DNA from: CAZADH01 sp964483805
GTDB lineage: Bacteria > Muiribacteriota > Ozemobacteria > Ozemobacterales > Ozemobacteraceae
Direction: 5' to 3'
Assembly: GCA_964483805.1 (NCBI GenBank)
Contig: CAZADH010000236.1
Location: forward strand, 1-9,819
DNA length: 9,819 bases
Shown here in pieces: positions 1 through 6,332 of this stretch. The notes under the pieces were generated by a model. The model did no database searches. It was not told where the DNA came from and saw only the letters and a program-made list of their open reading frames with translations. A program made the translations under genes and the position numbers. Numbering within the stretch: the stretch's first letter is position 1; every line of letters begins with the position of its first letter.

Positions 1-495
1 GACACCGACAACCAGTTGCCGGCCCTGACCATCTGGATGCTGGGCGGCCTCGACGGCCTGACCCAGGAAACGCTGTGCACCACGGCGCCAATCGCCGGCG
101 TCTGCCTGCTGCTGTTGTTGGCGCAGTCGTACCGGCTGAACCTGCTGGCGATGGGCGATCGCGAAGCACGCCTGCTCGGCGTCGACGTCGCCCACACCAA
201 GCCGGTGCTGCTGTTCATCGCCACCCTGATGGTCGCGACCTGCGTGGCCAAAACCGGGGTGATCGGCTGGATCGGCCTGGTCGTGCCGCATCTGTGCCGC
301 GCCATGCTCGGCGCCGACAACCGCTATGTATTGCCGTTGTCAATACTCCTGGGCGCGCTGTTTCTTCTGGGCGCCGACGATCTTTCCCGCGTCATCATTC
401 GCGGCGAACTGCCCGTCGGCGTGGTCACGGCGATCATCGGTTGCCCGGTGTTCGGGGTGCTGCTATGGCGGCAGCGCACCCTCGACTGGCAATGA
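1..495 (+). CDS. FecCD/BtuC-type ABC importer permease, C-terminal part (5' truncated)
   Basis: This is the last 164 residues of an inner-membrane permease that imports ferric siderophores, heme or cobalamin; the reading frame is open from base 1, so the start lies outside the window. Seen: hydrophobic segments separated by short loops, and the FecCD family hallmark around residues 80-100 (GVIGWIGLVVPHLCR, then GADNR), followed by LPLSILLGALFLLGADDLSR and the near-terminal ELPVGVVTAIIGCPVF block. The GADNR stretch follows the usual cytoplasmic coupling-helix region that contacts the ATPase. The stop TGA (493-495) overlaps the ATG of the ATPase gene (492-494), so the two are translationally coupled. 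The periplasmic binding protein and any TonB receptor are not in the window, so the substrate cannot be named. Family assignment is firm. Confidence 0.93.
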   Translation, partial: DTDNQLPALTIWMLGGLDGLTQETLCTTAPIAGVCLLLLLAQSYRLNLLAMGDREARLLGVDVAHTKPVLLFIATLMVATCVAKTGVIGWIGLVVPHLCRAMLGADNRYVLPLSILLGALFLLGADDLSRVIIRGELPVGVVTAIIGCPVFGVLLWRQRTLDWQ

Positions 496-1286
496 CGACG
501 AGTTCCCTGGTGTGCGAGCGTGTCGGATTTTCGTATCCGGGACGGGGCCGGCCGATCATGACCGATGTCGGGTTTGCCGTCGAGCGCGGGCACATCCTCG
601 CCCTGCTTGGGCCCAACGGGTCGGGCAAGTCGACGTTGATCAGCCTGCTGGTCGGCCTGCAGACCCCGGCAGCCGGTTCCGTTTACGTGAACGGCCGACC
701 GACCACGGCGCTGCGCCCCCCTGAACTTGCACGCATGGTCGCGTGTGTGCCTCAGGACCATCATCCGTGCTTTCGCTTCACGGTGCGCGAGATGCTGATC
801 TTCGGCCGCAGTCCGCATCTGGGTTGGTTGGGCCTCACGGCGAGCGACGACCAAGCGCGCCTCGAACGTATTGCTGATTTATTGCAACTCACGGCTTTGC
901 TCGACCGTGCCTACACAGAACTGAGCGGCGGCGAAATCAAGCGGGTCTTATTGGCGCGGGCACTGCTGCAGGATGTCCCGATGCTGATTCTCGATGAGCC
1001 CGACGCGCACCTCGACCTGCCCAACCAACACCGGTTTCTCGCGGTCGCGCGCGACTGGGTGGCGGCCGGCGCGCGCCTGGCGGTGTTCTCGACGCACAAT
1101 CCCGACCTCGCGCTGCGGTTCTCGACGCACTGCCTCCTGATGCCGGGCGACGGCAAGCCGCTGGTCTACGGACCCACCCACGCCGTGCTGACCAAGACCA
1201 ATCTCGAGGCGCTCTACGGACTGGCCGTCGAAGAACTCACCTCGCCCTCGGGCTCCCGCATTTTGTGGATCGGGGACAGACCCTAG
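492..1286 (+). CDS. ABC importer ATP-binding protein, FepC/FecE/BtuD type
   Basis: This 264-residue ATPase would power the importer whose permease precedes it. All nucleotide-binding motifs are visible: Walker A GPNGSGKST (residues 40-48), Q-loop Gln88 in VPQD, signature LSGGE (144-148), Walker B MLILDEP (164-170), D-loop DAHLD (171-175), and the H-loop His in FSTH (199-202). The start at 492 is chosen because ATGA overlaps the permease stop and leaves about 29 residues before the end of the first strand, normal for the family; longer upstream reading is only a shadow of the permease. There is no Shine-Dalgarno sequence, consistent with coupled translation. The C-terminus is odd: the last residues (GDRP) and the TAG stop are encoded by the first copy of a GGGGACAGACCC repeat, so the native 3' end may have been altered. 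Substrate (iron-siderophore, heme or B12) is undecided. Confidence 0.95.
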   Translation: MTTSSLVCERVGFSYPGRGRPIMTDVGFAVERGHILALLGPNGSGKSTLISLLVGLQTPAAGSVYVNGRPTTALRPPELARMVACVPQDHHPCFRFTVREMLIFGRSPHLGWLGLTASDDQARLERIADLLQLTALLDRAYTELSGGEIKRVLLARALLQDVPMLILDEPDAHLDLPNQHRFLAVARDWVAAGARLAVFSTHNPDLALRFSTHCLLMPGDGKPLVYGPTHAVLTKTNLEALYGLAVEELTSPSGSRILWIGDRP

Positions 1287-1296
1287 GGACAGACCC
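1272..1296. repeat. Tandem GGGGACAGACCC(C) repeat spanning the ATPase stop
   Basis: Two copies of the unit lie back to back: GGGGACAGACCC from 1272, then TA, then GGGACAGACCCC ending at 1296. Each unit is an imperfect inverted repeat (GGGG and CCCC around ACAGA). The TAG stop of the ABC ATPase (1284-1286) sits at the join. From memory, units of this kind (GGGGTCTGTCCCC on the other strand) occur as dispersed repeats in several bacterial genomes, often with REP-associated IS200-like transposases; no such transposase is in this window. It may also form a weak hairpin at the operon end. Confidence 0.7.
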
Positions 1297-1311
1297 CCTC
1301 CTCTGATCGTC

Positions 1312-1340
1312 TTGCCCGGGCCGGGAAACCGGGGTATGGT
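1312..1340 (+). promoter_or_regulatory. Putative sigma70-type promoter for the 1347 gene
   Basis: TTGCCC (1312-1317) and TATGGT (1335-1340) are separated by exactly 17 bases. The expected transcription start, 7 bases past the -10 box, is base 1347, the A of the ATG. No Shine-Dalgarno sequence precedes that ATG, so the transcript would be leaderless. Confidence 0.5.
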
Positions 1341-1346
1341 AGCGGT

Positions 1347-1760
1347 ATGAACGATGCCGAGTTTGCCCCGGGGTTTCGCCTCTCGCGCACCGACGCGCTC
1401 GTGGTGCTGCTCGGCCTTGCCGGCGGGATCGCCGGAGCCAGCGTCGAGTGGTGGATCGGCGCCGCCGTCGCGCTGCCCGTGGGCAATTTCTTCTTGTTCT
1501 GCAACGTGTTTCGCATCGAGCGCATGCTCGAACTCATCTGGGCGGTGCTCTACGTGACCCTCGCCGCCGGCTCGCTCAACTGGGGCATGCCCTCGTGGCC
1601 GGTGACGATCGGCATCGCGTCGCTGGTCACTCTGATCGTTGTCGGCGTTGGTCTGCGCCGCCCCTCGTATCACGGGGTCGGCTGGCAGCGCATCAACCCG
1701 GGTTTGCCGCAGTGGTGGGCCGCACACCAGGCAGGCGCGGCGGCAAAATCAACCGCGTAA
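1347..1760 (+). CDS. Small uncharacterised membrane protein
   Basis: I do not recognise a characterised family for this 137-residue protein. Seen: a polar N-terminus, then probable membrane segments at about residues 17-33, 35-53, 62-77 and 85-103, and a basic, Trp-containing tail (RRPSYHGVGWQRINPGLPQWW, about 104-124). The most striking stretch is FFLFCNVFRIERMLELIW (48-65), an aromatic helix followed by a charged loop. The absence of recognised catalytic residues argues for no particular enzymatic role. The ATG at 1347 is preferred because a promoter-like pair ends 6 bases upstream; no ribosome-binding site is visible. The gene converges on the PHP gene with only 10 bases between stop codons. 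Third-position GC preference and an uninterrupted frame with four hydrophobic helices support its being real. Confidence 0.75.
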   Translation: MNDAEFAPGFRLSRTDALVVLLGLAGGIAGASVEWWIGAAVALPVGNFFLFCNVFRIERMLELIWAVLYVTLAAGSLNWGMPSWPVTIGIASLVTLIVVGVGLRRPSYHGVGWQRINPGLPQWWAAHQAGAAAKSTA

Positions 1761-1770
1761 CCGCAGCTCG

Positions 1771-2442
1771 TCAACGGCGGCGGCGCGCCCGCCCGAGCAG
1801 CAACCGTGGGTTCTCGAGCAATACAACGTCAAGCATGTCGGCCGGCAACCCTGACCCCAACGCGACGCGCTGCGCAAAGTCGACCGTCAGCAAATCGCCG
1901 GGCTCATGGCTGTCGCTATCGATGACGAAGCGCACTCCGGCAGCACGGCCAACTGCCTGCACGTGCCCGTTGCACAGCGAGTGGCCGCGGCGGGCGGTCA
2001 GTTCGACGAAGACCTCGTGACGCGCCGCGAGCAGCGCATCTTCTGCCGACAGTTGCCCCGGGTGCGCGAGCAGGTCGACATCGGAACTGGTCACCGCCGC
2101 ATGGTTCGTCCCCGGTTCGACCGGTTCGACCGGGGTCTCGCCATGCACGACGACGATTTCGGCACCGGCGGCCCGCGCCTCCCGCGCCGCCTCGGCAATC
2201 GCCGCCGCCGGCACATGGGTAAGTTCGACGCCGGCCAACACCTCGATGGGCCAGTGTTTGCGGGCGAGTGCCGCTTCCTGCAACAAGACCGCGATCACCT
2301 CGCGCAGGTTGCCCAGGCTGGCATGGTCGGTCAGCGCCATCGCCGTGTAGCCCCGAGCGAGCGCGCGCCGCACCATTTCGATGGGCAGGAGCACGCCGTC
2401 ACTCAACGTCGTGTGCGTATGAAAGTCATACAGATCGGTCAT
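1771..2442 (-). CDS. PHP-domain metal-dependent hydrolase (histidinol-phosphatase-like)
   Basis: This 223-residue soluble protein is a compact PHP-superfamily phosphoesterase. The multinuclear metal-site motifs are all visible: DFHTHT (residues 6-11, His8 and His10), Asp15 in SDG, LTDH (37-40), Glu73 in GVELTH, His100 in VVVHGE, His127 in LLAHPG, and DSDSH (175-179). It resembles proteins annotated 'histidinol phosphate phosphatase domain-containing', but no his gene is nearby, so a role in histidine synthesis is not supported; the substrate is unknown. A loop PVEPVEPGTNH (104-114), encoded by a short tandem CGGTCGAAC repeat, lies after the His100 strand. The ATG at 2440-2442 is preceded by a modest CAGGTAG. 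The gene lies 241 bases downstream of the histidine kinase on the same strand, and probably has its own promoter in the AT-rich stretch before it. Its arginine-rich end (RARRRR) is unremarkable. Confidence 0.9.
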   Translation of the reverse strand: MTDLYDFHTHTTLSDGVLLPIEMVRRALARGYTAMALTDHASLGNLREVIAVLLQEAALARKHWPIEVLAGVELTHVPAAAIAEAAREARAAGAEIVVVHGETPVEPVEPGTNHAAVTSSDVDLLAHPGQLSAEDALLAARHEVFVELTARRGHSLCNGHVQAVGRAAGVRFVIDSDSHEPGDLLTVDFAQRVALGSGLPADMLDVVLLENPRLLLGRARRRR

Positions 2443-2683
2443 GGGCTACCTGCTTTCCCTGGCGAAGTCCTGAATACACGTTACATACTACGTATTTATG
2501 ACACAAAGCACGGTCGAACCCAGCCCCCATTGCCCCGACACGCCACTGGCACCAGCACCGCAGCGGCTGCACGCAGGACAACGAGGCCGTGGCTGGCACA
2601 CCACGAGCCGAGCGGGTGGTCTCACCCGGAGCCGAAGACCGCGCCCCCGTCGTTTCCACGGCGCAGCGCACGAACGACACGTA
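2443..2683. other. Intergenic region with AT-rich promoter-like island
   Basis: This 241-base gap follows the histidine kinase stop and precedes the PHP gene (both minus). Bases about 2470-2507 are clearly AT-richer than the GC-rich surroundings and include TACGTA (2489-2494) and two ACGT sites 8 bases apart (2478-2481 and 2490-2493). This is the likely promoter zone of the PHP gene, but I cannot pick confident -35 and -10 boxes. The rest (2520-2683) is GC-rich and holds one hairpin (2613-2628). I see no convincing gene or tRNA here. Confidence 0.5.
2613..2628. other. Short hairpin downstream of the histidine kinase
   Basis: CGGGTG and CACCCG form a perfect 6-bp stem with a GTCT loop, flanked on both sides by a GAGCCGA direct repeat. 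No T-run follows on either strand, so it is not a canonical intrinsic terminator. It lies about 55 bases past the kinase stop codon and could stabilise the mRNA end. Confidence 0.3.
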
Positions 2684-4168
2684 TCAAGCCAACACGAGCG
2701 GCAACTCGAAGGTGAAGGTCGAACCGACGCCGACCTTGCTCTCGACCCAGATCCTGCCGTGGTGGGCCTCGATGATCTTCTTGACGATGAGCAGGCCAAG
2801 ACCGGTGCTCTTCTCACCGCCGGTCGGGCGCACGCTGGTCTTGCCGAACTCGCGAAACAGGCGCCCCAGCTCGGTTTCGGGGATGCCCTGGNNNNNNNNN
2901 NCGACGCGCACGGCGTTGCCCTCGCGCGCAACCTTGATCGACACGGCCTTGCCGGCATGTGAGAACTTCACGGCGTTGCCGATGAGGTTGTCGATAACCT
3001 GGGCGATGCGCCGCGGATCGAGCGGCACCGGCGGCACCGCCTCGCCGGCCTCGAGATGCACGCCAATGCCCTTGCGCTCGGCGATCGGCCGGTTGTTCAT
3101 GATGGCCTCACGCAGGAAGGCGAGCAAATCGGTGGGCACCGGGTTCACGTCGAGCTTGCCGGCCTCGATCGCGCTGACGTCGAGCAAATCGTTGATGAGC
3201 GCGAACATGCGGTCACCGATGCTGTTGAGCCGCTCGTAGATATTGCGCCGTTGTGCGATCACTGCCTGTGGGAAGCAGACTTCGTCGGCCTGCCCACCCG
3301 CCAGCGTGACCACGTCACGCTCCTCGACCGACAGCAACTCGACGTATGACTTCACCAACGCCAGCGGACTGCGCAGGTCGTGCGCCGCGATCCCGAGGAA
3401 CCGGTTCTTCAACTCGTTCAACTCGCGCAATCGTTCGAACGACCGGGCCTTGTCGAGAACGATGGCGAGGTGCCCGGCGAGGCGCTGGAAGATCTCGACA
3501 TGCGCATCGCGATAGGCGCCAACCTCGCGACTCGAGAAGAAGAGAAACCCGATCGGCCGCCCCTCGGCCAACAACGGACAGGTGAGACTCGCCGCCATGC
3601 CTTCTTTAACGACCAGCGACGTCGAGTGCGACTTCGGGTGTTCGCGCAGATAGCCGGGCAGATCGTTGAGAATGCGCGGTTGCCCGGTATCGATGATCGT
3701 CTGCAGGCTGCTGCCGGTCATGCTGCCGCGATAGTCGGCGCCCAGCAGCACCGTCGGCAGGTCGGACCGCGCCCACACCGACCGCACCACGCGACCTTCA
3801 TCCTCGAGCAACGAGACGCCGATGCGGTCATACGGGATATGACGTTTGAACCCGACGTACACACGAGCGAGCACATCGGTCAGCGTGGTGCCGACGTTAA
3901 CCACCGTCGCCAACGAGGCGAGATCGGCCTCGAGCGCTTCGCGCGCGGCCAGCGCGACCGCCAGATCGGCCAGAGCCCGATGCACCTTGGCCGCCGCGCC
4001 GCTGCGGGTCGGCGACGACGGCAACTGGCGCGTGCCATCGCGCAAGGTCGCGATGGTTGTCAATACATCGTCAAGCCAAAGCTCACCACCAGCCGCGCGG
4101 TCGTTACCCGGCCGCGCCTTGCTCGATCCGGTCTTTGCCGCGGTCGTTGGCGGTTTTCGCGCTGCCAT
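2684..4168 (-). CDS. Soluble GAF-domain sensor histidine kinase
   Basis: This 494-residue protein would sense a cytoplasmic signal and autophosphorylate on His. Order: a low-complexity Ala/Lys/Pro N-terminus (1-25), a helical linker (30-80), a GAF domain (about 83-243), the dimerisation helix with H-box LGIAAHDLRSPLA (His263), the second DHp helix ending INDLLDVSAIEAG (325-337), and a catalytic domain with N-box VIDNLIGNAVKF (391-402), the G1 box hidden by the N gap (423-426, then QGIPE), LFREFGK (437-443) and G2 box STGLGL (454-459). No membrane segment or signal peptide is seen. About ten extra residues separate the two DHp helices. The ATG at 4166-4168 has a perfect AGGAGGT 5 bases upstream. 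It starts 26 bases after the CoA-transferase stop, so the two are probably co-transcribed. No receiver-regulator is adjacent; the nearest is the divergent receiver-phosphatase at 6333. Confidence 0.93.
   Translation of the reverse strand: MAARKPPTTAAKTGSSKARPGNDRAAGGELWLDDVLTTIATLRDGTRQLPSSPTRSGAAAKVHRALADLAVALAAREALEADLASLATVVNVGTTLTDVLARVYVGFKRHIPYDRIGVSLLEDEGRVVRSVWARSDLPTVLLGADYRGSMTGSSLQTIIDTGQPRILNDLPGYLREHPKSHSTSLVVKEGMAASLTCPLLAEGRPIGFLFFSSREVGAYRDAHVEIFQRLAGHLAIVLDKARSFERLRELNELKNRFLGIAAHDLRSPLALVKSYVELLSVEERDVVTLAGGQADEVCFPQAVIAQRRNIYERLNSIGDRMFALINDLLDVSAIEAGKLDVNPVPTDLLAFLREAIMNNRPIAERKGIGVHLEAGEAVPPVPLDPRRIAQVIDNLIGNAVKFSHAGKAVSIKVAREGNAVRVXXXXQGIPETELGRLFREFGKTSVRPTGGEKSTGLGLLIVKKIIEAHHGRIWVESKVGVGSTFTFELPLVLA
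2892..2901. other. Assembly gap (10 N) inside the kinase G1 box
   Basis: Ten Ns lie in the histidine kinase. The frame is intact across them, and the hidden four codons fit the family pattern V-x-V-x-D-x-G-x-G-I if residue 424 is Asp and 426 is Gly (its last base, C, is visible). A true 10-base length is therefore plausible, and there is no need to call a frameshift. Confidence 0.95.
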
Positions 4169-4173
4169 GCGTT

Positions 4174-4180
4174 ACCTCCT
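4174..4180 (-). promoter_or_regulatory. Strong Shine-Dalgarno site of the histidine kinase
   Basis: On the minus strand AGGAGGT lies 5 bases before the kinase ATG, inside the 26-base gap after the CoA-transferase stop. It is by far the best ribosome-binding site in the window and suggests the kinase is translated efficiently and independently from the shared mRNA. Confidence 0.85.
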
Positions 4181-4194
4181 CGTGCCGTCTACGA

Positions 4195-6204
4195 TCAGCG
4201 GGATTTGTCGGTCAGAGCCTGTTCGGCCTCACGACGGTTCTCGAAGATGTACGGTGCAACACCGCGCCGGGTCAGCGACTCCCCGAGCTTGAGCCGCAGG
4301 AAGGCACTGGTGGTGTAACGCGTCACCGTCGTGTAGAAGCGGTCGCACAGCCGTTTGACCATCGCCGCGTACTCGTCGACCAGGTCGGGTGCGATCGAGA
4401 AGTTGTCGTAATTGACCACCGTCGGCACTTTGCGTTTGAGCGGCGTGAGCACGCTGGCCACCGCGTTTTCGATCTCGCCGATCTCGGGCAGTGACCGCAA
4501 TGAGTAGCCTTCGAAGTTGACGAAGAAACGGTCGTTGGCGATATCGAACTTGAACCGCGCCGACAGCGGAATCGACAGGAGATCGGCCCGCAGCCCCATC
4601 GGACCGTCGGCGAAGATGCGCGCGTCCATGAGCCGGGGGTTCTTCTTGATGATCGGCTTGAACTCCATGAGCGCGAGCACATCGCGTTCGAGGTCGATGC
4701 CCGGCGCGATCTCGAGCAGTTCGAGACCGTCGGGCGTGAGCTGGAACACCGCCCGCTCGGTGATGTAGAGCACCGGCGTGTTGTTCTTGGCCGCGTAGCG
4801 GCCGCTGAAAGTCACATGCTCGACCTTCTCGAGGAACTTCTTGACCTTGCCTTCTTTAATGATGCGCAACTTGCCCGCCTCGACGGCAATCTCGAGGCTG
4901 CCGGCCGTGAAGGTGCCGACAAACACCACTTTGCGCGCATTCTGACTGATATTGATGAAGCCACCGGCACCGGCCAGCTTGGGCCCGAACTTGCTGACAT
5001 TGAGGTTGCCCTCGCGGTCGGTCTGCGCCAACCCGAGGAACGCCAGATCAAGACCACCCCCATCGTAGAAATCGAACTGGTAGGGCTGATCGAGAATCGC
5101 ATCGGTGTTCGAGGCGGCCCCGAAGTTGAGACCACCCGCGGGAAGACCGCCGATCACGCCGGGCTCGGCCGTCAGCGTGATGAACTCGAGGACCTTCTCT
5201 TCATTGGCCACGTTGGCCACGCCTTCGGGCATGCCGATGCCCAGGTTCACGACGCTGTTGACCTCGAGTTCGAACGCCGCGCGCCGCGCGATGATCTTGC
5301 GCTCGCTCATCTCCATTTCGCCGATCGACTGCATCGGCACCCGGATCTCGCCGGCAAACGCGGCGTTGTAGGGCGTCGCGAAGGTCTGCCAGTGGTTCTC
5401 GGGGCGCGAAACGACGACACAGTCGACGAGAATGCCCGGAATCTTCACCTGCCGCGGCGGCAACGAACCCCGCTCGGCAATGCGCTCGACCTGCACGATC
5501 ACGAAACCACGCGAGTTCTTGGCCGCCATGGCAATCGCGATCGCCTCGAGGGTGAGCGCTTCTTTCTCCATGGTGATGTTGCCGTCGGTGTCGGCGGTCG
5601 TCCCGCGCAGAATGGCGACATTGATCGGAAACGTCTTGTAGGCCAGGTAGTCGCGCCCATCGAACTGCACCAGTTCGACGATATCTTCGGTGGTTGAATT
5701 ATTGATCTTGCCGCCGCCGTTGCGGGGATCGACGAACGTACCCAGACCGACGCTGGTGATCGTGCGCGGTTTGTGGGCGGCGATGTCGCGATACATATGC
5801 GATATGACACCCTGCGGCAGGTTGTAGGCGGCAATCTTGTTGTTGACCGCGAGCTTCTGCAGCTTGGGCACCAGGCCCCAGTGACCACCGATCACCTTTT
5901 TGACCAGGCCTTCGTGGCCCAGATGGTTGAGGCCACGCTCGGCGCCGTCGCCCTGCCCGGCCGCATAAACGAGGGTCAGGTTCTTCGGGCCACCCGTCGC
6001 GAGAAAATCCTGCTCGAGTTGGAGGGCGATCTCCTCGGGGAACCCGATGCCGACAAAACCGCCGGTCGCCACGGTATCACCGTCGCGAATCAACCGCACG
6101 GCCTCGGCCGCGGATACGACCTTGCCTTTTTTGATGCGGGTGACAGTTTCGGGACTGAGCATGGGATGCTGCGCTTCGGGTTTCGGCATTGCCTGTTCGG
6201 ACAT
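4195..6204 (-). CDS. Acyl-CoA:acetate/3-ketoacid CoA-transferase with C-terminal extension
   Basis: This 669-residue cytoplasmic enzyme would swap CoA between an acyl-CoA and a free carboxylate, through a covalent glutamyl-CoA intermediate. Both family I halves are fused in one chain: the N-terminal half (about 25-300; GGFVGIGFPEE at 48-58, AAGQGDGAERGLNHLGHEG at 81-99) and the C-terminal half (about 301-525; NLGIGMPEGVAN at 320-331). The catalytic Glu is Glu347 in TAEPGVIGGLPAGG, matching the AESGAIGG-type motif of propionate CoA-transferase/YdiF proteins. Those enzymes are about 520-530 residues; here about 140 further residues follow (from MDARIF, 526) with FVNFEGYSLR and VTRYTTSAFLRLKLG, an extension I recall from a subset of homologues, with unknown role. 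The start at 6204 has GAGGA at 7 bases. It leads an operon with the histidine kinase. The acyl substrate is undecided. Confidence 0.93.
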   Translation of the reverse strand: MSEQAMPKPEAQHPMLSPETVTRIKKGKVVSAAEAVRLIRDGDTVATGGFVGIGFPEEIALQLEQDFLATGGPKNLTLVYAAGQGDGAERGLNHLGHEGLVKKVIGGHWGLVPKLQKLAVNNKIAAYNLPQGVISHMYRDIAAHKPRTITSVGLGTFVDPRNGGGKINNSTTEDIVELVQFDGRDYLAYKTFPINVAILRGTTADTDGNITMEKEALTLEAIAIAMAAKNSRGFVIVQVERIAERGSLPPRQVKIPGILVDCVVVSRPENHWQTFATPYNAAFAGEIRVPMQSIGEMEMSERKIIARRAAFELEVNSVVNLGIGMPEGVANVANEEKVLEFITLTAEPGVIGGLPAGGLNFGAASNTDAILDQPYQFDFYDGGGLDLAFLGLAQTDREGNLNVSKFGPKLAGAGGFINISQNARKVVFVGTFTAGSLEIAVEAGKLRIIKEGKVKKFLEKVEHVTFSGRYAAKNNTPVLYITERAVFQLTPDGLELLEIAPGIDLERDVLALMEFKPIIKKNPRLMDARIFADGPMGLRADLLSIPLSARFKFDIANDRFFVNFEGYSLRSLPEIGEIENAVASVLTPLKRKVPTVVNYDNFSIAPDLVDEYAAMVKRLCDRFYTTVTRYTTSAFLRLKLGESLTRRGVAPYIFENRREAEQALTDKSR

Positions 6205-6233
6205 GTGTGGATCCTCGCTCTGTTGGGATGGAA

Positions 6234-6252
6234 GCGGGTTCGTCGAACCCGC
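6234..6252. promoter_or_regulatory. 19-base palindrome in the CoA-transferase leader (candidate operator)
   Basis: GCGGGTTCG and CGAACCCGC form a perfect 9-bp inverted repeat around one central base. It lies between the predicted transcription start (about 6271, minus) and the start codon (6204), and 80 bases from the divergent gene. No T-run follows, so it is not a terminator. A dimeric repressor site is the simplest reading; a leader RNA hairpin is less likely because a one-base loop would force the inner pairs open. A second palindrome, CCGCCGGCGG, abuts it at 6252-6261. Confidence 0.55.
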
Positions 6253-6277
6253 CGCCGGCGGACCACCCGGCCCGGTC

Positions 6278-6283
6278 AGTATA
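6278..6283 (-). promoter_or_regulatory. Extended -10 promoter for the CoA-transferase operon
   Basis: On the minus strand TGGTATACT fits the extended -10 pattern TGnTATAAT with five of six core matches. No good -35 box is found 16-18 bases upstream, as is common for extended -10 promoters. The expected transcript starts near 6271, giving a leader of about 67 bases that carries the palindrome. Confidence 0.6.
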
Positions 6284-6319
6284 CCACTCTCGCGTCCGTT
6301 TGCGCGCTCGCCAATCGTG

Positions 6320-6325
6320 TATGAT
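6320..6325 (+). promoter_or_regulatory. Putative -10 box of the receiver-phosphatase gene
   Basis: TATGAT places the expected transcription start at about 6332, one base before the ATG at 6333, so the mRNA would be essentially leaderless. The -35 match is poor. The box sits in TCGTGTATGATGC, which recurs with one change before the pfaD gene. Confidence 0.45.
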
Positions 6326-6332
6326 GCCCTCT

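Noticed and set aside
948..1727. Long minus-strand open frame (259 aa) opposite the ATPase and membrane protein genes
   Set aside because: Its composition (Arg, His, Gln, Gly rich) is that of a frame shadow in GC-rich DNA, it covers two plus-strand genes with clear motifs or helices, and it shows no domain.
2108..2136. Tandem CCGGTTCGA units with palindromic look
   Set aside because: They encode the PVEPVEP loop of the PHP protein; an internal codon repeat is enough to explain them.
2505..2530. GGTTCGA on the minus strand, resembling a tRNA T-loop
   Set aside because: No matching T-stem, anticodon arm or acceptor stem could be built around it.
2498..2962. Plus-strand open frame starting in the intergenic AT-rich island
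   Set aside because: Most of it is antisense to the kinase and crosses the N gap; the first part has no domain and no ribosome-binding site.
3120..3195. CGAGCAAATCG repeated about 60 bases apart
   Set aside because: Only an 11-base match inside the kinase coding sequence, with no further copies; consistent with chance codon use.
3380..4318. Plus-strand open frame (312 aa) opposite the histidine kinase
   Set aside because: It lies antisense to a kinase with all motifs, has low-complexity Arg/Gln-rich sequence and no recognisable domain.
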